Shown: piece after piece, positions 1 through 8,104 of the stretch
Position numbering within the stretch: the stretch's first letter is position 1
Layout: each line of letters begins with the position of its first letter
The notes under the pieces: generated by a model
The model's input: only the letters and a program-made list of their open reading frames with translations
What the model was told of the DNA's origin: nothing
Database searches by the model: none
Assembly (NCBI GenBank): GCA_050948665.1
Contig: JBMNEH010000001.1
Location: 1,736,001 to 1,800,000, forward strand
DNA length: 64,000 nt
Direction of reading: 5' to 3'
Origin: JBMNEH01 sp050948665
GTDB lineage: Bacteria > Bacillota > Clostridia > Christensenellales > UMGS416
Made by a program: the position numbers and the translations under genes

Positions 1-67
1 CAAGAGGTCCGAAACGATTACTGTCCGGAAGGTAGCAAACTCTTCTCCGTTTTCGGGGTCTTGGCAT
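1..67 (-). CDS. DUF134 family protein, N-terminal fragment (cut by window edge)
   Basis: Only the first 22 codons are inside the window; the gene runs off the left edge. The translation begins MPRPRKRRRVCYLPDSNRFG, which matches the conserved N-terminus of DUF134 proteins (MPRPRK.RRVC.LP....FGP). These are small predicted DNA-binding proteins, often found beside DUF5320 and dinitrogenase iron-molybdenum cofactor (NifX/NafY-like) genes. The ATG at 65-67 has a clear ribosome binding site, GGGAGGTGA, just upstream on the minus strand. It follows the DUF5320 gene on the same strand, about 60 bases downstream, so the two are probably co-transcribed. Biochemical function is not established. The N-terminal signature makes the family call good despite the truncation. 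Confidence 0.8.
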   Translation of the reverse strand, partial: MPRPRKRRRVCYLPDSNRFGPL

Positions 68-86
68 TAAATCTCACCTCCCATAA

Positions 87-126
87 CAGCAGAAGTAACC
101 GGAGCTCCTCTCGGTTACTTCTGCTG
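87..126. other. 15-bp perfect inverted repeat between DUF5320 and DUF134
   Basis: CAGCAGAAGTAACCG (87-101) is repeated inverted at 112-126 around a 10-base loop. It lies in the short gap between the two minus-strand genes, a few bases before the DUF134 ribosome binding site. Neither side has a U-run, so it is not a standard intrinsic terminator. It could be an mRNA processing or stability hairpin setting the ratio of the two proteins. Confidence 0.6.
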
Positions 127-129
127 CTT

Positions 130-429
130 TCACAGATTTTCCAGCTGTTTGTCAATGACATCCAATCGATTTTTCAGCACATCCCTCTGCTCTTGGAGCA
201 GCTCTTTTTCTGTTTTGGAGGAGTCCTGATTTGTGGCAAACTCCCTTCCCAAACCACGTCCGTAGCCACGTCCGTAACCGCGTCCGAAGCCACGCCTGCA
301 GCCACCCAAACCTAACCCCAGTCCAAGACCGGCACCGGTTTTTACTGCGTCAGCATCTGTGCATGAACCTAATCCTCTTCCCGTCATTGCTCCTGCGCCC
401 ATTGGGCCGGTTCCATCCCTTCTCGGCAT
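130..429 (-). CDS. DUF5320 family glycine/arginine-rich small protein
   Basis: A 99-residue protein starting MPRRDGTGPMGAGAMTGRG, the hallmark of DUF5320. The middle is low-complexity, alternating Gly/Leu and then Gly-Arg/Tyr-Gly repeats (roughly residues 30-62), followed by a charged C-terminal coiled coil (KTEKELLQEQRDVLKNRLDV). The start at 427-429 is chosen because AAGGAGGT lies at 437-444 on the minus strand; the frame is open for 14 more codons upstream but those include the ribosome binding site. DUF5320 genes usually sit with DUF134 and NifX-like iron-molybdenum cofactor-binding proteins, so a metal-cluster-related role is inferred. No enzymatic motif is visible. Confidence 0.8.
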   Translation of the reverse strand: MPRRDGTGPMGAGAMTGRGLGSCTDADAVKTGAGLGLGLGLGGCRRGFGRGYGRGYGRGLGREFATNQDSSKTEKELLQEQRDVLKNRLDVIDKQLENL

Positions 430-448
430 ATCATTCACCTCCTTATCA

Positions 449-500
449 TTTCCGGCATATGCCGCTTTCAACTACTATTATACATCGTTTCCGGCATATG
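449..500 (-). repeat. Tandem 13-bp operator-like repeat (CATATGCCGGAAA)
   Basis: TTTCCGGCATATG occurs at 449-461 and again at 488-500, in the same orientation, 39 bases apart. One copy fills the spacer and touches the -35 of the DUF5320 promoter; the other lies between the transcription start and the ribosome binding site. This is the expected arrangement for a repressor with two sites. The downstream copy extends into the palindrome CGGCATATGCCG. Which regulator binds is unknown. Confidence 0.5.
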
Positions 501-504
501 TCAA
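477..504 (-). promoter_or_regulatory. sigma-A promoter of DUF5320-DUF134
   Basis: On the minus strand TTGACA (499-504), a 16-base spacer, and TATAAT (477-482), both perfect consensus. It reads toward DUF5320, whose start codon is about 50 bases downstream. Confidence 0.75.
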
Positions 505-851
505 CAACTATTTTTAAATTTTTTGATTTTTTTCAAAATGAGACAGTTGTTCTGTCTTCAACATATAAATCCGAGCCCGCGAGGAATTTGTAAATAAAGC
601 AAATCACAATTCATGATGATAGACATGTCGATGATTGGAAAATAACCATATCATATGGTTCAGCCTCTCGCCGATATAAATGGTTAAACACTTTAAACAA
701 ATCATATAAAACAAAGAAGTTATGGTACAACGCCATAAAGGTCTGGATTTTAATTGCAGCGGCCTTCTTTTCTGAAACAATTCTTTTCCTTTCGATTTTC
801 GAAAGAATGTGATATTATTCTCAATGGTTAAGGATCCATAAGGAGTAGACA
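505..851. other. Intergenic region upstream of the ZIP transporter
   Basis: No gene is apparent. The only structure noted is a 7-bp inverted repeat, CTTTCGA-TTT-TCGAAAG, at 789-805, about 45 bases before the transporter start, followed by an AT-rich stretch (TGATATTATTCTCA). This could be a metal-responsive operator and promoter, but there is no convincing -35/-10 pair. Confidence 0.3.
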
Positions 852-1664
852 ATGGAGTTAAACAGTTGGGGGCTTGCGCTGACATTATCGTTGCTTGCCG
901 GACTTTCTACGGGACTGGGCGGATTATTCGTTCTTTTTTTAAAAAATGTGAATACAAAGCTATTGTCGATCTCCCTTGGATTTTCAGCAGGAATAATGAT
1001 ATATATCTCCTTTATGGAAATCCTTCCGGAAGCAAAATTGCAGCTTGTATCAGAGTTGAGTGAAAGTGCCGGCGGATGGATCACATTGGCGTCATTCCTG
1101 GCAGGCATTCTATTGATCGCAGTAATTGATAAACTGATCCCCTCTCATGAAAATCCCCATGAGATCCGCCAAATCCATGAAGTTTGCCAATACAGTGACA
1201 GTACAACAAAGCCTCATCTTATGAGGACAGGTCTTTTAACCGCGGTTGCAATAACTATCCATAATTTCCCAGAAGGCATGGCAACGTTTATATCAGGGAT
1301 CAGCCACTATAAGCTGGGAATAGCAGTCGCAATTGCCGTTGCCATTCACAATATCCCGGAAGGGATTTCCGTTGCCATACCTATTTATTGCGCAACAGGA
1401 AACCGGCGGAAAGCTTTTTTCTTTTCACTGCTATCAGGAATAACCGAACCGCTGGGCGCGGTTATAGCCTTCTTATTCCTTGCCCCTTTTTTAAGCGAAT
1501 TGCTGTTGGGTATGCTTTTTGCGGCGGTCGCCGGGATAATGGTCTATATTTCCTTTGACGAACTCTTGCCGACAGCACAGCAATGCGGTGAACATCATTT
1601 GGTCATCTATGGATTATTCGCTGGGATGCTTGTTATGGGAGTCAGCATGCAGCTCCTTCTGTGA
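852..1664 (+). CDS. zupT: ZIP family metal transporter (ZupT-like)
   Basis: A 270-residue integral membrane protein of the ZIP family, which imports Zn2+ and other divalent metals across the cytoplasmic membrane. Eight hydrophobic segments can be drawn. The two metal-binding helices carry HNFPEG (about 136-141) and HNIPEG (about 165-170), the diagnostic ZIP signatures, and FDELLP is in the last third. Length fits bacterial ZupT (about 260-270). AAGGAG lies 7 bases before the ATG. The gene stands alone, divergent from the DUF5320/DUF134 pair, and ends at a strong terminator. Metal specificity cannot be read from sequence; Zn2+ is most likely. Confidence 0.9.
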   Translation: MELNSWGLALTLSLLAGLSTGLGGLFVLFLKNVNTKLLSISLGFSAGIMIYISFMEILPEAKLQLVSELSESAGGWITLASFLAGILLIAVIDKLIPSHENPHEIRQIHEVCQYSDSTTKPHLMRTGLLTAVAITIHNFPEGMATFISGISHYKLGIAVAIAVAIHNIPEGISVAIPIYCATGNRRKAFFFSLLSGITEPLGAVIAFLFLAPFLSELLLGMLFAAVAGIMVYISFDELLPTAQQCGEHHLVIYGLFAGMLVMGVSMQLLL

Positions 1665-1702
1665 AAATTCTTTACAGCATCAATACTATTTCGAAAGTTA
1701 CT

Positions 1703-1732
1703 CGCCGGCAAAACCTGTTCGCCGGCGTTTTT
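1703..1732 (+). terminator. Intrinsic terminator after zupT
   Basis: CGCCGGC (1703-1709) pairs with GCCGGCG (1721-1727), followed directly by TTTTT. The rest of the gap up to 1962 shows no gene. Confidence 0.75.
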
Positions 1733-1962
1733 CGTCTCATTTATTTGCACACTTCTGCAAAGAGGAGACATCGTGGCAATTTATTGATAAATGCAAATTT
1801 GGGGAATTAAACAGAAAGATCAGTCCGTATTTACCAAGACAATCACTCACTTCGTCTATACTGCTAACAATGTCTCAGTCAATCATAGAATTTCAACCCT
1901 GACAACTGTTTTCAAGCACATATGTAACCTATATAAAATTCTTTGATTCCAAAAAACAGTTT

Positions 1963-4900
1963 TTATCCCACTACCAATTTATTTGTCTTTTTAAGAAACT
2001 TCGCCGGGATTGGGCGATCCAGGTGCCAAATAATATTCATCGGCTTAGAACCTGTGTGTGCCACATAACTGGCCGTGCCGAGATAGGTGTAAGCCTCCGC
2101 ACTATTTGTGATTCTATCTGTTTTGAATTCGCGGACAAACAACAAAACCTTTATACCCCTATCCCTATGATAAATATAGCGCTGACCAGTGGGAGAATCC
2201 GCAGCAGTAGTACTCTGACTCTGCCAATGGAACAGGCTTTCATTTATAGAATAATCGTTGTACATTGTCGTAGGCGAGTAATCTTTATCGGATTTATTCA
2301 GTGTTACAAAGAACACATCCAACTGCTTTTCAGGCAACCACTTGACCCCCTCGCGTACCGTGTTAGGTTTCATGAAATCCATAGCCACCAGCAATTGATC
2401 ACGTGTATAGGTACAATGCAAATCCAACGGACAATCAAATCCTAAATCAACAGGCTCATCGATAAAATCGATTTGTTCGTACCGATATTGTAGCAGATTC
2501 ATTAGCTCATCTATCAGTGTAGTGCTATCAGACAGAGCCGAAAGGTTGCCCAGCACCTTTTCATCGTCCCAAGACTCTGCGCTTTCGCCCCAAACAGTGA
2601 TGTAAAACATTTGAAGCATGCGCCTCTCCGCATCGCTAAAAGCCGCAAAATCCGCATTATCTAAACGAGGCAGGATATCTAGCAAGAAAGATATCCAGCG
2701 CCTGGAATCAATCACGGCAAGGCGCGCAAAAGCCTTAGTAAGTATTTCCTCCGCAGGCTCCTCGAACTCTTCAATCATATCCGCTCTGGCGCAGAGACGT
2801 GAGAAGGATGTGAACTTGTAAATTGCTCTTGGATCTAAATGATAGTAATACAAAAAGTTCTTCAAGTTCAGTTCTAACCCGCTGTCCTCTCTAAAAGTGG
2901 CAACACGAGAAACCAAGCCTGCTGTATTTCCATAGGAAGCCCGGATGTTATCAAGGATATATTTAGCTGCCTTCTTTTCCAGTTGAATGTAGCAGCCTTT
3001 TGGTACAGAGATAAAGCCATCCTTGATTTCGTGCGTCACGCTTCGAGTGGTATTGCTCAACAGTGCTGCGAACTTATCCTCAAAACTATATTTTTTATTT
3101 GCCTGACCGATAAAATCCAGAACGGTCAAACATTCTTTATCTTCAGCCAAACGTAATCCACGACCCAATTGTTGCAAAAATACAGTCAGAGATTCTGTGG
3201 GTCGCAAGAAAAGAACAGTATTAACTTCGGGTATGTCCACACCTTCGTTATAGATATCTACAACAAAAATAAAGCGAATTTCTCCGGACACCAAGCGCTG
3301 CTTAGCATTTTTTCTTTCCTCATCTGGGGAAGCTCCTATCAGAAACATGGAAGGAATATTATGCTCATTGAAATAACGACACATAAATGCAGCATGCTCA
3401 GTAGAAACACAGAAGCCAAGACCTTTGACATCATTGATATCCGTCACGTATTTCAACAGAGAATCTATAACCAAATCGGCACGACGATTGGCAGTTGCGC
3501 CGCTGAGGGTATAAACTTTAGTCAACTCACCTTTATCATAACCGCCAGCGCTCCACTTTAACATGTTCAGGTCGACCGTATCGGTAACACCAAAGTACTG
3601 GAAAGGACTCAACAGTTTACGATCTATGGCTTCAGGAAGACGAATTTCAGCCGCAATACGATTATCGAAATACGGCAAAATACTCTTCCCGTCCATACGC
3701 TCAGGAGTTGCGGTCAGCCCAAGGAGAATCTGCGGCCGATAGTACTCTAAGAGTTTCTGATATGAGGGTGCCGCTGCATGGTGAAACTCGTCTACAATGA
3801 TATAGTCATAGAAATCATCTGCAGTCTTCATGGTAAAATCCCGGGAGTTAAATGTCTGAATGGATATGAATAAATTTTCAATGTCATTTGGCTTGTGACT
3901 GCCAACAAACAGCTCTCCAAAGTTGGCATCCTTAAGAACAGCACGAAAAGTGTACAAACTCTGTTTCAAAATCTCCTCACGATGAGCTATGTACAGCAAG
4001 CGACAAGGTTTTCCGGAATTCTGCTTACGAAAGTGCTTATAATCCAACGCAGAGACAACTGTTTTCCCGGTACCAGTGGCCGCCACCACCAAGTTGTGAT
4101 TATGGCCTCGTACTTTGCGTTCTGCCTCCAGCTTATCTAAAATTTCCTGCTGATATGGGTACGGCATAATGTCCATAGTGTAGATATCAGGGCTACTTCC
4201 ATCCGCATGCTTTTCAGCCTTTAACGCGCGAGCTAGACGTTCTTTTTGATCCTCAGAATAATACTCAAATTCATTAGAATTCCAGTAGCTTTCAAAGGTT
4301 GCTTCGATTTTATCGATAGTCTCCGGAAGGTCCTTCTTTGTAACCTTGACATTCCATTCCAATCCGCTTGAAATAGCGGTGTTGGAAAGATTGGAAGAAC
4401 CAACATAAGCGGTAGTAAAACCGGTATTACGATAGAACACATAGGTCTTTGCGTGGAGTCGCGTGCGCTTCGTATCATAACTCACCTTAATTTTAGTGTT
4501 CAGTAATTGACGCAGTTCTTCAATAGCCCTCACATCGGTAGCGCCCATATAGGAAGTGGTGATAATCCGTAGCTCGCCGCCATTCATGGTAAACTCTCGT
4601 AACTCGTCCATCAAAAGACGCAGACCACTCCACTTAATAAAGGAAACCAGCATATCAACGCGATCCGCAGATACGATTTCCTTCTTCAATTCGGTGTACA
4701 TTTGGGGTTCATGTCTTGCACCAGTGAATAAAGAGCTTTGTGCGATAGATGTTTCAGGGCGGTTCAAATCAGCCGCCGTCTTACCAACTATCAGACGAGG
4801 ATCATTTTCTCTCAGAAGAGCAAGAAGCTGCTCTGCGCGCTGGTCAACGCCCAGCGCGGCAAAGTCTGTTTCCTTTGTAATGCTTTGAATTAATTCTATT

Positions 4901-5118
4901 ATTTGATTGGTGAGCATGATTTGATCAGAGATATCCCCACCATTGTCAATCATGTTATCCAGGCCCTTTTGAACCACATCAACCAAATACTGCGTCAGGA
5001 TTTTAGAGGCTTCCGCCTTATCAATGGGCGCAACTGCCTTACGGGCTTCCGGAATCTCCGCAAGATCGCTGTTCAGCAGATTATTGATAACTTGTTCGTA
5101 AAGACCGTATTCTAACAT
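1963..5118 (-). CDS. PLD-nuclease / DEAD-box helicase / DUF3427 protein
   Basis: A 1051-residue multidomain protein. Residues 110-295 form a phospholipase D-like domain with HxK at 222-224 (HAKTYVF) and GSSNLS at 240-245. A superfamily II helicase follows: Walker A TGTGKT around 348-353, DEFH at 443-446, LTATPE at 468-473 and GRGLR at 652-656. The C-terminal ~350 residues match the DUF3427 type. This architecture recurs as a solitary gene in mobile or defence regions of many bacteria, so ATP-driven DNA translocation coupled to PLD cleavage is plausible; the exact substrate is unknown. Only one PLD half-motif is present, so dimerisation would be needed for a full active site. It starts at ATG 5116-5118 behind AAAGGGAAG. 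No methylase or specificity subunit is nearby, which argues against a classical restriction system. Confidence 0.85.
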   Translation of the reverse strand: MLEYGLYEQVINNLLNSDLAEIPEARKAVAPIDKAEASKILTQYLVDVVQKGLDNMIDNGGDISDQIMLTNQIIELIQSITKETDFAALGVDQRAEQLLALLRENDPRLIVGKTAADLNRPETSIAQSSLFTGARHEPQMYTELKKEIVSADRVDMLVSFIKWSGLRLLMDELREFTMNGGELRIITTSYMGATDVRAIEELRQLLNTKIKVSYDTKRTRLHAKTYVFYRNTGFTTAYVGSSNLSNTAISSGLEWNVKVTKKDLPETIDKIEATFESYWNSNEFEYYSEDQKERLARALKAEKHADGSSPDIYTMDIMPYPYQQEILDKLEAERKVRGHNHNLVVAATGTGKTVVSALDYKHFRKQNSGKPCRLLYIAHREEILKQSLYTFRAVLKDANFGELFVGSHKPNDIENLFISIQTFNSRDFTMKTADDFYDYIIVDEFHHAAAPSYQKLLEYYRPQILLGLTATPERMDGKSILPYFDNRIAAEIRLPEAIDRKLLSPFQYFGVTDTVDLNMLKWSAGGYDKGELTKVYTLSGATANRRADLVIDSLLKYVTDINDVKGLGFCVSTEHAAFMCRYFNEHNIPSMFLIGASPDEERKNAKQRLVSGEIRFIFVVDIYNEGVDIPEVNTVLFLRPTESLTVFLQQLGRGLRLAEDKECLTVLDFIGQANKKYSFEDKFAALLSNTTRSVTHEIKDGFISVPKGCYIQLEKKAAKYILDNIRASYGNTAGLVSRVATFREDSGLELNLKNFLYYYHLDPRAIYKFTSFSRLCARADMIEEFEEPAEEILTKAFARLAVIDSRRWISFLLDILPRLDNADFAAFSDAERRMLQMFYITVWGESAESWDDEKVLGNLSALSDSTTLIDELMNLLQYRYEQIDFIDEPVDLGFDCPLDLHCTYTRDQLLVAMDFMKPNTVREGVKWLPEKQLDVFFVTLNKSDKDYSPTTMYNDYSINESLFHWQSQSTTAADSPTGQRYIYHRDRGIKVLLFVREFKTDRITNSAEAYTYLGTASYVAHTGSKPMNIIWHLDRPIPAKFLKKTNKLVVG

Positions 5119-5674
5119 ACGTTCTTCCCTTTCTTAAATTTCTTGCAAAAACGGATATTCACATTACTCTGATTTCTTTATAATGATGCGACTATTTCGT
5201 CGCATCAGAAGCCACCGATCTTTACAAAATCACTTTGCAATATGGTTATTTACCATATCTTTTTTATATCCCCAACAACCAACATTTTCCGGAGTTTTCG
5301 AACAGCTGACTGCTCTAAAGGCACTCCTCCCGATAAACCAAATGTATCCCACCGCTTGCAGGTCACTAATTTTCTGTCTTTTAGCCAAGCCTAACAGCGC
5401 TTAGAAGCATTGTATGTTATTTTAACACAAGCTCTGACAAGTTGCTACACATAATCGAGCCGCCGCATGATTTGTTATAGGACTTTGGGGAATGGCTCGC
5501 ATCTTCAACCAAACAGCAGTTTCGATATTCGTTTGCATTTCACGTCTTTCCCCCGCCGGAAATTCCGCACAAACTGCACTGAGATCCCCACCGGTTCGTA
5601 TATCTTCCGGCTTTTATACGGCAGGAGTTGCCGCAATTTCATCGAAATTACGATATGGAACGGAGGGGTTCAGC
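5119..5674. promoter_or_regulatory. Divergent intergenic region with 9-bp inverted repeat
   Basis: This 556-base gap separates the helicase gene (minus) from the flavin oxidoreductase (plus). A perfect inverted repeat TGATGCGAC-N6-GTCGCATCA lies at 5184-5207, about 65 bases upstream of the helicase start and abutting an AT-rich TTATAA on the minus strand, so it may be an operator for the helicase. The reading frame of the downstream reductase is open back to about 5492, but that stretch has no ribosome binding site and looks non-coding. Nothing else is recognised. Confidence 0.4.
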
Positions 5675-6664
5675 ATGTATGATATTTTAAATCAACCGAT
5701 ACAGATAGGCAAGCTAACCATTAAAAACAGGATCGTGATGGCACCTATGGTTGTTTTCCACAAGAAGAACGATGACGGGTTCGTCACTCCGGAGTATGTT
5801 CGTCATTATCTTACTCGTGCAGAAGCCGGTGTTGGGCTGATTATATGTGAAGCCACCTGTATTGCCCCTGAGGGGCGTCTTTTACCGTATCAACTGGGGC
5901 TTTGGACGGATGAGCAGATCCCAGGCTTTGGCCATATCGCCGATGCTTGTCATGTAAACGGAGCCGCAATGGTTATACAGATCCATCATTCGGGTAGAAC
6001 CGTACATCCGTCGGTTTCTTCCGCTCCGGTTGGTCCTGTTTCGGAGATCCATAAAGACAGGCAGATCTCAGCCCTCTCTGAGGAGGGCATTGAGACCCTC
6101 ATCGATGGCTTTGCCCAAGCTGCGCGCCGGGCTGCAGAGGCGGGTGCTGACGGAGTGGAACTCCATGGTTGTCACGGATATATGATCAACCAGTTTACAG
6201 ATCCGGGAACAAACACGCGGGAGGATAAGTGGGGTGGCTCTTTTGAGAACCGGATGCGCTTTCCGCGGCGTATTGTGGAAGCGATCCGGAAGGCAACTCC
6301 TGAGGATTTTCTTGTGACAGTTCGTATGCCCGGCGGAGATCCGGATACGGCAGAGGGCTGTGCATTGGCCGACGCGTATATGGATATGGGCATTCAAGCA
6401 TTAAATGTGTCCTTCGGTATCTGCTCCCCTCCAGCTCCTCCGGATGATTTTCCGGGTATAGGGCAAGCATGGTTGGGCGCCTCTATCGCAGCGCATGTGC
6501 AGCACCGCCTTCCGGTGATAGCTGTAGGACAGTTGGACGACTACACCGTGGCGGAAGCCATGGTAAAGGATTGGGATCTGGATATGGTTTGTATCGCCCG
6601 CGGATTATTGAAGGATCCCGGCTGGGCCAGAGCGATAACCGGGTCCGTCAAAATATCAGAATAA
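5675..6664 (+). CDS. NADH:flavin oxidoreductase, old yellow enzyme family
   Basis: A 329-residue FMN-dependent TIM-barrel reductase that would reduce activated C=C bonds with NAD(P)H. The protein starts MYDILNQPIQIGKLTIKNRI, typical for the family. IQIHHSGR (about 101-108) supplies the substrate-binding residues, and GVELHGCHGYMINQF... with the later GGSFENRMRF is the family signature. It has only the barrel; the C-terminal 4Fe-4S and NAD-binding domains of 2,4-dienoyl-CoA reductases are absent. The start at 5675 is chosen for GGAGGGG at 5662-5668; an upstream in-frame extension lacks homology. It appears to be a single-gene unit. The natural substrate is unknown. Confidence 0.9.
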   Translation: MYDILNQPIQIGKLTIKNRIVMAPMVVFHKKNDDGFVTPEYVRHYLTRAEAGVGLIICEATCIAPEGRLLPYQLGLWTDEQIPGFGHIADACHVNGAAMVIQIHHSGRTVHPSVSSAPVGPVSEIHKDRQISALSEEGIETLIDGFAQAARRAAEAGADGVELHGCHGYMINQFTDPGTNTREDKWGGSFENRMRFPRRIVEAIRKATPEDFLVTVRMPGGDPDTAEGCALADAYMDMGIQALNVSFGICSPPAPPDDFPGIGQAWLGASIAAHVQHRLPVIAVGQLDDYTVAEAMVKDWDLDMVCIARGLLKDPGWARAITGSVKISE

Positions 6665-6726
6665 ATTCTCTGCAGGAAGAATGATAAACGGCTCTCTCTA
6701 TAAAAATGAAAGATTCTGTTTATTAC

Positions 6727-6755
6727 TTGACATTTTATGAAGACGCCGTTATAAT
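6727..6755 (+). promoter_or_regulatory. Consensus promoter of tRNA-Arg
   Basis: TTGACA (6727-6732), a 17-base spacer and TATAAT (6750-6755), all perfect consensus, ending 13 bases before the tRNA. This is a strong stable-RNA promoter. Confidence 0.9.
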
Positions 6756-6768
6756 ACACTTCTGTCGG

Positions 6769-6845
6769 GCGCCATTAGCTCAGCTGGATAGAGCGTTTGG
6801 CTACGGACTAAAAGGCCGGGGGTTCGAATCCCTCATGGCGCGCCA
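6769..6845 (+). tRNA. tRNA-Arg (anticodon ACG)
   Basis: It folds completely: acceptor GCGCCAT/ATGGCGC, D-stem GCTC/GAGC, anticodon stem TTTGG/CTAAA with one G-T pair, loop CTACGGA giving anticodon ACG, T-stem GGGGG/CCCTC with loop TTCGAAT, discriminator G and an encoded CCA. The A34 is normally deaminated to inosine by TadA so that CGU, CGC and CGA are read. Confidence 0.97.
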
Positions 6846-6850
6846 GGAAG

Positions 6851-6882
6851 CTCCGGAATTCGTAATTCCGGAGTTTGCTTTA
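6851..6882 (+). terminator. Terminator of tRNA-Arg
   Basis: CTCCGGAATT (6851-6860) and AATTCCGGAG (6864-6873) form a 10-bp stem with a 3-base loop, followed by TTTGCTTTAT. The following 280 bases up to the ABC operon contain no recognisable gene. Confidence 0.75.
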
Positions 6883-7102
6883 TATCGATGTGATTTCGCG
6901 CGCAGGATATCGGATATTGCGCAGGTAGCAAGCAGGCATTTCTCTTGAACCGGACGCTGCATTTCTTTGTATTAAAAGGGGCGGCTTCTCATGTCATTTG
7001 TCAATACATTATAAATGTTGTCAGAACACGTGCTTTTATGAGCATTTTTGCCGGGAGTCCACATCATTACACATATTGCTTAAAGGCTTTGTTCATATTT
7101 TC

Positions 7103-7131
7103 TTAACACAAGGCGCTATGAGATGTGATAA
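7103..7131 (+). promoter_or_regulatory. Probable promoter of the Gld-type ABC operon
   Basis: TTAACA (7103-7108), 17-base spacer, TGATAA (7126-7131), about 30 bases before the first start codon. Moderate match to consensus. Confidence 0.5.
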
Positions 7132-7161
7132 AATGACTAAAGCACTAAAGGAGGATATCCA

Positions 7162-8103
7162 ATGATTCGAGTTGAGAATGTGACAAAACGGTTCGGTAGT
7201 AAACTGGCCGTGGATAATGTCACCTTCCAGGTGAAAGAGGGCGAAGTTGTCGGCTTCTTGGGGCGAAACGGAGCCGGGAAAACCACCACGATGAACATTA
7301 TCACAGGGTATATTTCTTCTACCTCCGGTTCGGCGAAGGTGGACGGTTATGATATCCTGAAAAACCCCATGGAAGTTAAGCGCCGTATCGGTTATCTGCC
7401 GGAGCAGCCTCCTGTCTACATGGATATGACGGTGAACGAGTATCTGCGTTTTGTCTGTGACATTAAACATGTTCCGGGCAGGGACCAGGAAAAACACATC
7501 GCCACGGTATGTGACAGGGTCGGCATCCAGCATATGCGCAAACGGCTGATAAAAAACCTTTCCAAGGGATATAAGCAGCGGACCGGCCTAGCGCAGGCGC
7601 TTGTAGGCAAACCCAAGGTGTTGATCCTCGACGAGCCTACCGTCGGTCTGGATCCGCGGCAGATCATCGAGATCCGTCAGTTGATTCGTGAGCTGGGAGA
7701 AAGCCACACTGTTATCCTGTCCAGTCATATCCTCCATGAAGTTGCTGATACCTGTCAGCGGGTCATTATTATCGACCAAGGCAGAATTGTAGCACAGGAC
7801 ACCTTGTCAAACCTGGCAAATGACGTTAACGATGTTGCTCGGCTTATGATTCGTGTACAGGGTGGTGACCAGGCGGTCCGTACGGCTATTCACAACCTGA
7901 AAGGCGTCAGGTATGTGGAGTCTCTAGGTGCCAAAGAACCGAACACCTGTGATTACCTCGTTGAGTGCTCCCAACGCGGGGATGCAAGAGCAGATATCTT
8001 CCGTACGCTGTCTCGTATGAATCGCCCCCTGCTTATGATGAAGCCTATGGATGTCACGCTGGAGGATATCTTCCTGCAATTAACTTCCGAGGGAGGAAAC
8101 TGA
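7162..8103 (+). CDS. ABC transporter ATP-binding protein (GldA-like)
   Basis: A 313-residue cytoplasmic ATPase of the ABC-2 exporter class. Walker A GRNGAGKTT is at about 34-42, the ABC signature LSKGYKQR near 132, Walker B LILDEP near 154 and the H-loop SSHILHEV after it. The ~90-residue C-terminal extension is typical of CcmA/GldA-like subunits. It begins an operon of four tightly packed genes: this ATPase, a permease, a GldG-like protein and a DUF4340 protein. The same order occurs in many Clostridia and in cyanobacteria; in Bacteroidetes the homologous GldAFG is linked to gliding. The cargo is unknown. Start follows AAAGGAGGAT. Confidence 0.9.
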   Translation: MIRVENVTKRFGSKLAVDNVTFQVKEGEVVGFLGRNGAGKTTTMNIITGYISSTSGSAKVDGYDILKNPMEVKRRIGYLPEQPPVYMDMTVNEYLRFVCDIKHVPGRDQEKHIATVCDRVGIQHMRKRLIKNLSKGYKQRTGLAQALVGKPKVLILDEPTVGLDPRQIIEIRQLIRELGESHTVILSSHILHEVADTCQRVIIIDQGRIVAQDTLSNLANDVNDVARLMIRVQGGDQAVRTAIHNLKGVRYVESLGAKEPNTCDYLVECSQRGDARADIFRTLSRMNRPLLMMKPMDVTLEDIFLQLTSEGGN

Positions 8104-8104
8104 T

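Noticed and set aside
604..885. 93-codon minus-strand frame across the zupT start
   Set aside because: It overlaps the zupT promoter and coding start, has no ribosome binding site, and its composition is not protein-like; treated as a shadow frame.
5492..5674. N-terminal extension of the flavin oxidoreductase
   Set aside because: It has no ribosome binding site or homology, while GGAGGGG precedes the internal ATG that gives the usual N-terminus.
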